Of a DNA stretch of 10,990 nucleotides, positions 1 through 7,219 are shown in pieces. Each line of letters begins with the position of its first letter. Position 1 is the stretch's first letter. The stretch lies in the NCBI GenBank assembly GCA_030619245.1, contig JAUXBS010000017.1, positions 1 through 10,990 of the forward strand. Direction: 5' to 3'. The notes beneath the pieces are model-generated. The model was not told the DNA's origin. It searched no databases and saw nothing but the letters and a program-made list of their open reading frames with translations. Both the position numbers and the translations under genes were made by a program. The stretch is from Clostridia bacterium (GTDB lineage Bacteria > UBA6262 > WVXT01 > JAUXBS01).

Positions 1-1
1 A

Positions 2-1363
2 GCCATAAATATAGGCAAGTACGGCCTTGCGCTGATTGGCCTGGGTATATTCCCGATGCTGTTTGCCAGGAGTATCAGATGGAAAACTATAGGAAGGTGT
101 GTTTTTGCGCTTGGGCTGGTGTTCTTCGGGCTGGAAACCATGGGGCTGGCCTTTAAACCTTTAAGGACCAATGAAGCTTTTCTTTCATATCTTACCGTTT
201 TTTCGGGTGAAAACATTTGGAGTTTGATGGCCTGCATAGGGATGGGGTGTTTGTTGACTATAATATTCCAGTCAAGTTCCGCCATGATAGGTATTACCAT
301 AGGCATGGCTGCGGTGGGGATACTGGAGTTCCAGACTGCCGCGGGCCTGGTGTTCGGTGAGAACATCGGGACTACGATAAAGGCGCTGCTTGCCAGCGCG
401 GGGGGTACAACTGCGGCCAAGCGCGCCGCGCGGGCGCATACCTGTTTCAATATTTCGGGTGTGCTTCTTATCCTGGTGTTCTTCAGGCCATACATTGCTT
501 TTATTGATTGGATTGTTCCCGGAGCGGCGGACCTGGTACTTGAAAACGGCGCCAAGCCGTTTATAGGCGCGCACATTGCCGCTACTCATACGGTATTTAA
601 TATTTCTGTGACACTGATATTTCTGCCGTTCCTGCAGTACCTGGCGAGGTTCGTAACCTGGATTACGCCTGAGCCCAAGCATAAGGAAACAAGTAAACTG
701 AAATTTATCGGTGATGTGAAGAACATGACCCCGGAACTTGCAATTGCCGAGGCGAAACAGGAAATGTTGAAAATGGCTCAGATAGTTGATAAAACACTGA
801 ATTTAACGAATGAATACATGATTGCTGAAAAATCAAATGAAAAAATCGCCGAAGAGGTATACAAGCATGAAAAAATAACCGATAATATACAGAAGGAAAT
901 AGCCTTATTCCTGCATAAAGTGATAGAAGTATCGTTATCACCCGAACAGACAACAACAGTAAATGCGCTGATGAGGGCCAGCGATGAGCTTGAAAGCGTG
1001 GCGGATTACTGTGAATCGCTCGTGAACTATAAGAAGAGGATGTTTGAAATTATTGATAAATATACTCCTGAAAGCACTAAAATGTTTTCAAAGTATCTCG
1101 GGGACGTGCATGAATTTTACAGGGAATCGGTAGCGGCTCTTAATAAAAAGAGTTTTGACCTGGGGAAACACCGTGACTGGTATGGTGAGCTTGGAAAAGA
1201 AGCGAATAAAATACGTGAAACTCATCTGAATCATATTAAGGAAGGAAAGTATGACCCTCTGAGCGGGTTGACCTTCAGCGATATAATGGTTGCGCTCCGC
1301 AGGATAAAGAACCATTCGCTTAATATTGCGGAAGCGTTAAGGGGAGAAATAGTATTACACTGA
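2..1363 (+). CDS. Na+/phosphate cotransporter with PhoU-like domain, copy 1 (5' partial)
   Basis: This is the C-terminal part of a sodium-dependent phosphate transporter (Na_Pi_cotrans family) of the inner membrane. The frame is open from base 2, and its first residues (AINIGKYG) align with residue 104 of the complete downstream paralogue, so about 103 residues including the first QSSS motif lie outside the window. The second-repeat hallmarks are present: QSSS at 269-280, followed by GENIGTT. Hydrophobic segments continue to about base 660. The last ~230 residues are hydrophilic and helical, resembling PhoU (KHEKITDNIQKEI, then DELESVADYCESL), a domain that in this family probably regulates transport. 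Over a transmembrane stretch I compared by eye, about 70% of residues match copy 2. The gene ends 20 bp before copy 2, so the two are probably co-transcribed. No internal stop or frameshift is seen. The phosphate substrate is inferred from the family. Confidence 0.9.
   Translation, partial: AINIGKYGLALIGLGIFPMLFARSIRWKTIGRCVFALGLVFFGLETMGLAFKPLRTNEAFLSYLTVFSGENIWSLMACIGMGCLLTIIFQSSSAMIGITIGMAAVGILEFQTAAGLVFGENIGTTIKALLASAGGTTAAKRAARAHTCFNISGVLLILVFFRPYIAFIDWIVPGAADLVLENGAKPFIGAHIAATHTVFNISVTLIFLPFLQYLARFVTWITPEPKHKETSKLKFIGDVKNMTPELAIAEAKQEMLKMAQIVDKTLNLTNEYMIAEKSNEKIAEEVYKHEKITDNIQKEIALFLHKVIEVSLSPEQTTTVNALMRASDELESVADYCESLVNYKKRMFEIIDKYTPESTKMFSKYLGDVHEFYRESVAALNKKSFDLGKHRDWYGELGKEANKIRETHLNHIKEGKYDPLSGLTFSDIMVALRRIKNHSLNIAEALRGEIVLH
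1256..1317 (+). repeat. 62-bp perfect direct repeat, copy A (inside transporter copy 1)
   Basis: This block is identical at every base to 2947-3008 in the paralogue and encodes PLSGLTFSDIMVALRRIKNH near the C-terminus. Flanking sequence differs at many third codon positions. It fits recent gene conversion better than protein conservation alone. Confidence 0.9.
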
Positions 1364-1383
1364 TAAGGTAAGGGAATAGTAAT

Positions 1384-3054
1384 ATGGACTGGTTTAAAAT
1401 GTCATATACCCTCTTCGGAGGGCTGGGCCTTTTCATTTATGGTATAACCCATTTTTCTGAAAGCCTGCAGTCAATGGGTAGTAATGTTATAAAGAAGGCT
1501 ATAGGTTTTGTTACTGACAAGCCTATACTTGCGGTTCTTACCGGCCTTACAATTACGGCTGTTGTACAGTCAAGTTCCGTTACCACTGTCATGCTTGTGA
1601 GTTTCGTTAATGCCGGATTGATGTCGCTTACTCAGGCAATAGGCGCTATATTCGGCGCCAATATCGGTACAACTATCACGGGATGGATTATTGCGATTAA
1701 CGTGGGTAAATACGGGCTTTTATTGATAGCTCTTGGCGTGTTTCCGATGATTTTCGCGGTGAATAGTAAATGGAAGGCTATAGGAAAGGGCGTTTTCTCG
1801 CTGGGCCTTATATTTTTCGGGCTTGAATTGATGGCTATGGCTTTTAAGCCCTTGAGAACCAACGACTCCTTTTTGACTTACCTCACGATGTTTTCTGCGG
1901 ACAACCTGCCCAGCCTTCTTGCCTGTATTGCAGTCGGGTGCGGCCTGACCATGATAGTCCAGTCAAGTTCCGCGATGCTTGGTATAACCATAGCGATGGC
2001 GGTTTCAGGGGTGATAAGTTTCCAGACAGCTGTTGCGCTGGTCCTCGGGGAGAATATAGGGACCACTATTACAGCGCTGCTTGCAAGTATGAATGCGAAT
2101 ACCGCGGGAAAGCGCGCCGCGCGCGCCCATGCCTGCTTCAATGTTTTCGGAGTAGTTGTGATGGTATTATTATTCCGTTGGTATATTCCGTTTATTGAGT
2201 GGTTGATAGGGGGAGCGGCGGACCGGATCCTTCAGGATGGCAGCAAACCTAACATAGCGGCGCATATAGCCGCAAGCCATTCTATATTTAATATAACTGC
2301 TACTTTGGTTTTCCTGCCGTTTGTGAAACATCTTGCAAGATTTGTAACGTGGATTACTCCCGAACCCGAGGGAGAGGAAATAAGCACGTTGAAGTTCGTT
2401 GGTGGAGTGGAAACCATGGCTCCGGAAATTGCAATTACCGAGGCAAAACAGGAAATGATGAAGATGTCCCGGATAGTTGACAAGACATTAAAACTGACAA
2501 GCGAATATATAATTATGGATAAGGCTAATGAAAAGATTGCAGGTGAGGTATACAAGCATGAGAAGATAACCGATAACATCCAGAAAGAAATTACACTCTT
2601 CCTGCACAAGGTGATTGAGGTATCACTCTCGCCTGAACAGACTACCAGGGTGAATTCAATAATAAGAACAAGCGACGAACTTGAAAGTATTGCTGATTAT
2701 TGTGAATCACTCATTAATTACCGTAAACGATTATTTGAAATCATTGACAAATTCACCCCGGAGAGTATAATGATATTATCCGAGTACCTGAAGGAAGTTC
2801 ATGGTTTCTATACAAAATCTATGAATGCATTGGATTCTAAGGATTTTAGTCTTAAAAAATATCGTGATGAATACGGCAAGTTGGGTGAAAAAGCGGATAA
2901 GATACGTGAAATCCACCTGGGCCAGATTAATAAAGGGAAGTATGATCCTCTGAGCGGGTTGACCTTCAGCGATATAATGGTTGCGCTCCGCAGGATAAAG
3001 AACCATTCACTTAATATTGCCGAGTCATTATCCGGGGGCAAGGCAGCAAATTAA
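1384..3054 (+). CDS. Na+/phosphate cotransporter with PhoU-like domain, copy 2 (complete)
   Basis: This is a complete 556-residue sodium/phosphate symporter of the inner membrane, importing (or, in some relatives, exporting) inorganic phosphate. The core is an internal duplication: QSSS at residues 62-65 with GANIGTT at 91-97, and again QSSS at 193-196 with GENIGTT at 222-228, each among hydrophobic helices (roughly residues 8-325). A PhoU-like four-helix region follows (about 345-550: ITEAKQEMMK, KHEKITDNIQ, DELESIADYCES). This transporter-PhoU architecture and length are usual for bacterial NptA/YjbB-type proteins. The ATG start has AAGGG at 1370-1374, 9 bp upstream. No promoter is evident in the 20-bp gap after copy 1, so it is likely in the same operon. 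The aminotransferase gene begins 15 bp after its stop. The family is certain, but the direction of transport and any phosphate regulation are not visible. Confidence 0.95.
   Translation: MDWFKMSYTLFGGLGLFIYGITHFSESLQSMGSNVIKKAIGFVTDKPILAVLTGLTITAVVQSSSVTTVMLVSFVNAGLMSLTQAIGAIFGANIGTTITGWIIAINVGKYGLLLIALGVFPMIFAVNSKWKAIGKGVFSLGLIFFGLELMAMAFKPLRTNDSFLTYLTMFSADNLPSLLACIAVGCGLTMIVQSSSAMLGITIAMAVSGVISFQTAVALVLGENIGTTITALLASMNANTAGKRAARAHACFNVFGVVVMVLLFRWYIPFIEWLIGGAADRILQDGSKPNIAAHIAASHSIFNITATLVFLPFVKHLARFVTWITPEPEGEEISTLKFVGGVETMAPEIAITEAKQEMMKMSRIVDKTLKLTSEYIIMDKANEKIAGEVYKHEKITDNIQKEITLFLHKVIEVSLSPEQTTRVNSIIRTSDELESIADYCESLINYRKRLFEIIDKFTPESIMILSEYLKEVHGFYTKSMNALDSKDFSLKKYRDEYGKLGEKADKIREIHLGQINKGKYDPLSGLTFSDIMVALRRIKNHSLNIAESLSGGKAAN
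2947..3008 (+). repeat. 62-bp perfect direct repeat, copy B (inside transporter copy 2)
   Basis: This is the partner of 1256-1317, with no mismatch over 62 bases. The base just upstream already differs (GAC versus GAT codon), and the match breaks at 3009. Confidence 0.9.
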
Positions 3055-3069
3055 GAGATAGGATGAGAT

Positions 3070-4371
3070 ATGAAAATTAATGCGCAGGCAGAAGAACTTA
3101 ACGGGAGAATAAAAAAACTTAACAGGTCAGTTGCCGAACTGCTTTCGGAAAAGGGCCGGGCAATATACTTTCCTAAAAAAGGCATCCTTTCACAGTCGGC
3201 CGATGCAAAGGGCAAAGAGATAAACGCAACCATAGGCATGGCGCTTGAAGAGGACGGCAGTTCAATGTGCCTGAAGAATTTATCCGGCAGGATAAACATT
3301 AATAAGGATAAGGTATTTCCCTATGCTCCAAGCTACGGCAGGCCTGGCCTGAGGGCTGCCTGGAAGAAAAAGATTATTGAGAAGAATTCTTTACTGAAGG
3401 AAGCAGTAATCAGCCTGCCTGTAGTTACCGGCGCTCTGACACACGGGCTTAACATTTGCGGTTACCTTTTCGGGAATCCCGGGGATAAGATAATAATGCC
3501 TGACCTTTTCTGGGGCAATTACCGGCTCATTTTCTGTAATGCCAATGAGCTGGAATTAAACCTGTTTAAAACCTTTGATGATAATGGAGGGTTTAATGTT
3601 AACGGATTAAAAGAAAAATTAGCTGAAGGCCCTGAAGGGAAGAAAATAGTGCTTTTAAACTTTCCGAATAATCCGACAGGATATACGCCCACCGTTGATG
3701 AGGTTAAGATGATAAGGGAAGCGTTATTAAAATCCGCGGAGGAAGGCAATAAAATAGTAGTAATAATAGACGATGCCTATTTCGGGCTGGTATATGAGGA
3801 AGGGATATACGCCCGGTCAATATTTACAGAGCTTTTTAACCTGCACTCAAATATACTGGCGGTAAAGGTGGATGGCCCCACCAAGGAGGACTATATATGG
3901 GGTTTCCGCGTGGGATTCATTACTTACGGGATAAAGGACGGCAATGAAGAACTTTGTAAAATACTTGAGGACAAGACGGCGGGAGCCGTAAGGGCGACAA
4001 TCTCAAATGCGTCAAACCTTTCGCAGTCGCTTCTCCTGGCTGCTTTTGAAGATGACGAATACGATTCGGAAAAAGCGTCAAAGCATGAAATCCTCAGGAG
4101 CCGTTATATTCATGTGAAAAAAATACTAAAAGAGAAGGAAGACTACAAAAACCATTTTGAACCGCTTCCGTTCAATTCCGGATACTTCATGTGTATAAAA
4201 TTGAAGAAGGCAGGCCCTGAGGAAGTCAGGCAGGTGCTTTTAAAGAAGTACTCAACAGGGGTTATAGCAATAAACGGGATTATAAGGGTCGCGTTCTCAG
4301 CGACTCCTGATGATAAACTGGATAAGTTATTTGATAATATATATCAAGCTGCTAAGTCCCTTGCTCCATAA
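3070..4371 (+). CDS. Class I/II PLP-dependent aminotransferase
   Basis: This is a 433-residue fold-type I aminotransferase, cytoplasmic and presumably transferring an amino group between an amino acid and a 2-oxoacid. Family landmarks are NFPNNPTGY (residues 197-205, cofactor/substrate site), IIDDAYFG (233-239, Asp for the pyridine nitrogen and Tyr for the PLP oxygen), DGPTKEDYIWGFRVGF (268-283, with K272 as the probable Schiff-base lysine and R280 downstream), and a substrate-carboxylate Arg probably in the C-terminal domain (GIIRVAFS). The N-terminal part has YAPSYGRPGLRAAW, matching the Y-x-x-x-x-G-x-xxLR pattern of aspartate-aminotransferase relatives. The ATG follows AGGA at 3060-3063 with 6-bp spacing, 15 bp after the transporter stop, so it is probably the third operon gene. 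The substrate cannot be read from sequence, and a link to phosphate transport is not obvious. No terminator is visible after it. Confidence 0.9.
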   Translation: MKINAQAEELNGRIKKLNRSVAELLSEKGRAIYFPKKGILSQSADAKGKEINATIGMALEEDGSSMCLKNLSGRININKDKVFPYAPSYGRPGLRAAWKKKIIEKNSLLKEAVISLPVVTGALTHGLNICGYLFGNPGDKIIMPDLFWGNYRLIFCNANELELNLFKTFDDNGGFNVNGLKEKLAEGPEGKKIVLLNFPNNPTGYTPTVDEVKMIREALLKSAEEGNKIVVIIDDAYFGLVYEEGIYARSIFTELFNLHSNILAVKVDGPTKEDYIWGFRVGFITYGIKDGNEELCKILEDKTAGAVRATISNASNLSQSLLLAAFEDDEYDSEKASKHEILRSRYIHVKKILKEKEDYKNHFEPLPFNSGYFMCIKLKKAGPEEVRQVLLKKYSTGVIAINGIIRVAFSATPDDKLDKLFDNIYQAAKSLAP

Positions 4372-4388
4372 AAAAGTAACCCATTTAC

Positions 4389-4523
4389 TCGCCCGGGGGC
4401 CTGACCCGTTTCTCTACTAAAATTGAAGACTGACTTCCTAATACTAAAATGTAAAGGCCTGACCCTTTTTTGTATCGTGTTAAGTCTACGATCCTGAGCG
4501 AAGTCGAATGGAACCTGACCCCT
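4389..4523. repeat. Cluster of dispersed-repeat fragments (CCTGACCC type)
   Basis: GGCCTGACCC occurs at 4398-4407 and 4456-4465, and CCTGACCC again at 4514-4521, three copies within 124 bp. TACTAAAAT occurs at 4415-4423 and 4442-4450. CCTGAGCGAAGTCGAA lies at 4492-4507. From memory, AAATGTAAAGGCCTGACCCC-like and CCTGAGCGAAGTCGAAGGA-like sequences are common intergenic repeats in diverse uncultured bacteria, the first often near Y1 (REP-type) transposases. No transposase gene is present here, so these look like non-autonomous remnants. Confidence 0.6.
4423..4450 (+). promoter_or_regulatory. Possible sigma70 promoter inside repeat cluster
   Basis: TTGAAG (4423-4428) and TAAAAT (4445-4450) are separated by 16 bp, a moderate match to the sigma70 consensus, about 75 bp before the ATG at 4524. 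It is the best candidate I see for driving the sulfur-related operon, but AT-rich repeat sequence can produce such matches by chance. Confidence 0.3.
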
Positions 4524-6176
4524 ATGAAGACAAAAAGAAAAGAAACAGGGCTGAACAATAATCAGCTTGAAAGGTATGGCAGGCAGATAATCCTCCCGGA
4601 ACTGGGTGAAAAGGGGCAGGTTAAACTCCTGCAGTCAAGTGTGCTTATCGTCGGTTGTGGAGGGCTTGGCTCGGCCAATGCTTTTTACCTGGCGGGAGCG
4701 GGGATTGGCAGGCTCGGGCTTGTTGACGGGGACCGGGTTGAGCTTAACAACCTTCACAGGCAGATAATATTTTCAGTAAAGGATATAGGAAAGAAGAAGC
4801 CGGAATCAGCAAAAAAGAAACTGGAATTATTAAACACTGAAATAAAAGTTAAAGCCTATCCTGTGAGCGTTTCCCCGGGAAACATCAGGAAGATAATAAA
4901 GGATTATGATTTCATAATTGACTGTACGGATAACTTTCCTTCGCATTATCTTATTAACGATGCCTGTGTTCTTTATAAAAAACCATTCTCACACGCGGGG
5001 GTGCTTGGTTTCCAGGGGCAGTCAATGACCGTAATCCCGGGGAAGAGCCCCTGTTACCGCTGTGTTTTTCCGGATACCCCCGACCCCGCAAAAGCCGGCA
5101 CATGCCTTGACTCAGGTATACTCGGCACTGTTCCCGGGCTGTTTGGAGCCCTGCAGGCAACTGAGGCGATTAAATATATCATTGGGAAGGGAGAGCTCCT
5201 TACAGGCAGATTGTTCATTCTTGATGCGCTTAAAATGAAATCAAGGAGGATTGACCTGAGAAGGGACAGTAAGTGCCCCGTATGCGGCAAAAAAGCGGTT
5301 ATTAAAAAGAAAGAGAATAAGAATTCCCTCTATCCGGGGGAGAGGGGGATGAAAGTTAATATGGACAGTAATAATAAAATAAAATTAAAGGATATAGATA
5401 TTTACTTCTTCTCGGGAACAGGGAATACGCTTCTGGTTGTAAGAAAGATGAAAGAAGTATTTGTAAAGAATAACATAAACGTAAACCTGTACAGGATTGA
5501 AAAATCAAAACCGCAGGAGATTAATACAGGGCATACAATCGGGCTGGCATTCCCCGTTGCCTGCCAGTCAACGTATCCATTTGTCTGGGATTTTATAAGA
5601 AACCTGCCCGGGGCAAAAGGCACAGAGGTGTTCATGGTGGATACGATGCTCGCTTATTCCGGAGCCATTGTAGGGCCGGTGAAGAGCGTCCTGAGGAAAA
5701 AGGGTTATTCGCCGATAGGGGCAAGAGAAATACTAATGCCTTCAAACATCGTCTTTAAAAAGCCGGACGAACAAAGGAAACTGAAAAAAATAAGCAGGGG
5801 GCTGAAAAAGGCGGAGAAGTATGCCGGTGATATAATTAATGGAAAATCAAGATGGGGGAGGGTGCCGGTATTCCCGGACCTTTTCTATTTAATGACCTCC
5901 ACTAAAAGCAGCTGGAGGTTTTACGGCAAAATAACAACTTTCCTGGTGGACAGGGAAAAATGCAATAAGTGCGGGATATGCGTAAAACTCTGCCCCAGGG
6001 GTAATATCAGGATGGAGGAGTACCCTGTTTATTCAAATATGTGCCAGGTCTGTGTCAGGTGTTTTTCCCTGTGCCCGGAAGAAGCAATAGATATTAAAGG
6101 AGGGGGTATGTTCAAAAGGTACCGCGCCGTGGAAAGCAGGGAAATCCTGGATTCCGGGAATGTGGAAGCGAAATGA
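4524..6176 (+). CDS. ThiF/MoeB-type adenylyltransferase fused to flavodoxin/2[4Fe-4S] ferredoxin (EFR1-like)
   Basis: This 550-residue cytoplasmic fusion is numbered from the ATG at 4524. Residues ~27-255 are a ThiF/MoeB/HesA enzyme, a family that adenylates the C-terminus of ubiquitin-like sulfur carriers using ATP. GCGGLGS (44-50) is the nucleotide loop, NNLHRQ (75-80) carries the adenylation Arg, DCTDNF follows, C194 sits at the ThiF active-site Cys position, and C177/C180 with C251/C254 form the zinc tetrad. Residues ~289-550 match EFR1-type proteins: flavodoxin-like SGTGNT (297-302, FMN phosphate loop), then two CxxCxxCxxxCP motifs (C480-C490 and C507-C517) for two [4Fe-4S] clusters. The frame also opens upstream to a TTG at 4470, but those 18 codons are repeat sequence. 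No strong ribosome site precedes 4524, so the start is uncertain. An in-frame ATG at 5349 could start the second half separately. The stop overlaps mnmA by 4 bp. The carrier and redox partner are unknown. Confidence 0.88.
   Translation: MKTKRKETGLNNNQLERYGRQIILPELGEKGQVKLLQSSVLIVGCGGLGSANAFYLAGAGIGRLGLVDGDRVELNNLHRQIIFSVKDIGKKKPESAKKKLELLNTEIKVKAYPVSVSPGNIRKIIKDYDFIIDCTDNFPSHYLINDACVLYKKPFSHAGVLGFQGQSMTVIPGKSPCYRCVFPDTPDPAKAGTCLDSGILGTVPGLFGALQATEAIKYIIGKGELLTGRLFILDALKMKSRRIDLRRDSKCPVCGKKAVIKKKENKNSLYPGERGMKVNMDSNNKIKLKDIDIYFFSGTGNTLLVVRKMKEVFVKNNINVNLYRIEKSKPQEINTGHTIGLAFPVACQSTYPFVWDFIRNLPGAKGTEVFMVDTMLAYSGAIVGPVKSVLRKKGYSPIGAREILMPSNIVFKKPDEQRKLKKISRGLKKAEKYAGDIINGKSRWGRVPVFPDLFYLMTSTKSSWRFYGKITTFLVDREKCNKCGICVKLCPRGNIRMEEYPVYSNMCQVCVRCFSLCPEEAIDIKGGGMFKRYRAVESREILDSGNVEAK
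5326..5346. repeat. Small palindrome within the fusion linker
   Basis: CCCTCT (5326-5331) and AGAGGG (5341-5346) form a 6-bp inverted repeat around ATCCGGGGG. The sequence resembles the CCCTCTCCCC...GGGGAGAGGG intergenic palindromes common in many bacteria. It encodes part of SLYPGERG between the ThiF and flavodoxin modules, and the inner purine run could act as a ribosome site for the ATG at 5349. Confidence 0.5.
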
Positions 6177-7219
6177 AGAAAAAAATACTCGTCGCGATGA
6201 GCGGAGGGGTGGATTCATCCGTTGCCGCTTTACTGTTAAAGAAACAGGGTTATGATGTCACAGGCGTGAGCCTGAAGTTGTTTGAACACTCCAAATGCTG
6301 CGGCGCCAGGGGAATTGAAGACGCCAGGGGCGTTGCAAACAAGATTGGAATCCCGTTTTATGCTTTGAACTGCAGGAAAGAATTCAACGATAAAATCATC
6401 AATTACTTCCGCAGGTCCTATGAGGCTGGTATAACGCCCAATCCATGCGTCCTCTGCAACAGTATAATCAAGTTCGGCTGGCTTTTAAAAAAAGCGGGAG
6501 AACTTGGGATAAGCTACATTGCCACGGGGCATTATGCGCGTATTGAGAGAAAGAACGGCAGGTGGCTTTTGAAGAAAGGTAAGGATGCCGGCAAGGAACA
6601 ATCTTACTTCCTTTACCCGCTTACTCAGGGACAGTTAAGAGTTTCCGTCTTCCCTTTAGGTGATTACACCAAATCCCGGGTAAGAAGCATTGCCAGGGAG
6701 AACAAACTAAAAGTGCATGCCAAGCCCGGAAGCCAGGAAATCTGTTTCATACCTGATAATGATTACAGGAAATTCCTTTCCGGGAAAGGTTACAGGGGCA
6801 GGCCCGGGCCCATAGTTGACCTTAAAGGAAATGTGCTTGGAGAACACCGGGGTATAGCTTTCTATACTATCGGGCAGAGGAGCGGGCTTGGGATTTCTCA
6901 TAAAACGCCTTTGTACGTTATTTCGATTAACGGTAAAAAGAATACCGTTGTAGTGGGCGGGGCTGAAGATACTTATTCAAAAGAGTTTGTTACAGCAAAT
7001 GTTAACTGGCTCATTAAACCCATTGATAAAATCAGAGTCAGGGCAAAGATAAGGTACAGGCATGAACCGGGTGCGGCTGTTGTGCGCAGGCTGAAGAACA
7101 ACAGGGTCAGGGTAAGGTTCTTAAAGCCACAGAGGTCAATTACCCCGGGGCAGTCGGTTGTTTTCTATAAAAGGAACGTGGTTGTAGGCGGAGGGATTAT
7201 AACAGGTGGACTTGACTGA
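6173..7219 (+). CDS. mnmA: tRNA-specific 2-thiouridylase MnmA
   Basis: MnmA makes the 2-thio group of 5-substituted 2-thiouridine at wobble position 34 of tRNA Lys, Glu and Gln. It adenylates C2 with ATP and then transfers sulfur. The 348-residue protein is full length (E. coli has 368). It shows the PP-loop SGGVDSS (10-16), TPNPCVLCN (88-96), ATGHYARI (117-124), GSQEICFIPD (187-196), YTIGQRSGLG (231-240) and the C-terminal beta-barrel ending RSITPGQSVVFY (321-332). C95 and C191 correspond to the E. coli catalytic pair C102/C199. C92 makes an additional CxxC, the pattern in which an Fe-S cluster has been proposed for some members. The ATG overlaps the previous stop (ATGA), with GGAAG at 6164-6168, so it is translationally coupled. 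The following fdhD start lies inside its last codons. Confidence 0.97.
   Translation: MKKKILVAMSGGVDSSVAALLLKKQGYDVTGVSLKLFEHSKCCGARGIEDARGVANKIGIPFYALNCRKEFNDKIINYFRRSYEAGITPNPCVLCNSIIKFGWLLKKAGELGISYIATGHYARIERKNGRWLLKKGKDAGKEQSYFLYPLTQGQLRVSVFPLGDYTKSRVRSIARENKLKVHAKPGSQEICFIPDNDYRKFLSGKGYRGRPGPIVDLKGNVLGEHRGIAFYTIGQRSGLGISHKTPLYVISINGKKNTVVVGGAEDTYSKEFVTANVNWLIKPIDKIRVRAKIRYRHEPGAAVVRRLKNNRVRVRFLKPQRSITPGQSVVFYKRNVVVGGGIITGGLD

Noticed and set aside
272..682. Minus-strand open frame of 136 codons
   Set aside because: It is the antisense shadow of transporter copy 1, with an Arg/Gly/His-rich composition and no ribosome site or family resemblance.
1938..2198. Plus-strand open frame inside transporter copy 2
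   Set aside because: It is out of frame within an intact conserved gene, and its translation shows no domain features.
4391..4400. GC-rich GCCCGGGGGC as a terminator for the aminotransferase operon
   Set aside because: The arms are 4 bp with a 2-base loop, and no T-run follows. It overlaps the first repeat motif instead.
4470..4523. Upstream TTG start that would add 18 residues to the ThiF fusion
   Set aside because: These codons are wholly composed of dispersed-repeat sequence, with only a T-run upstream and no ribosome site. ThiF homologues usually begin shortly before the ERYGRQ motif.
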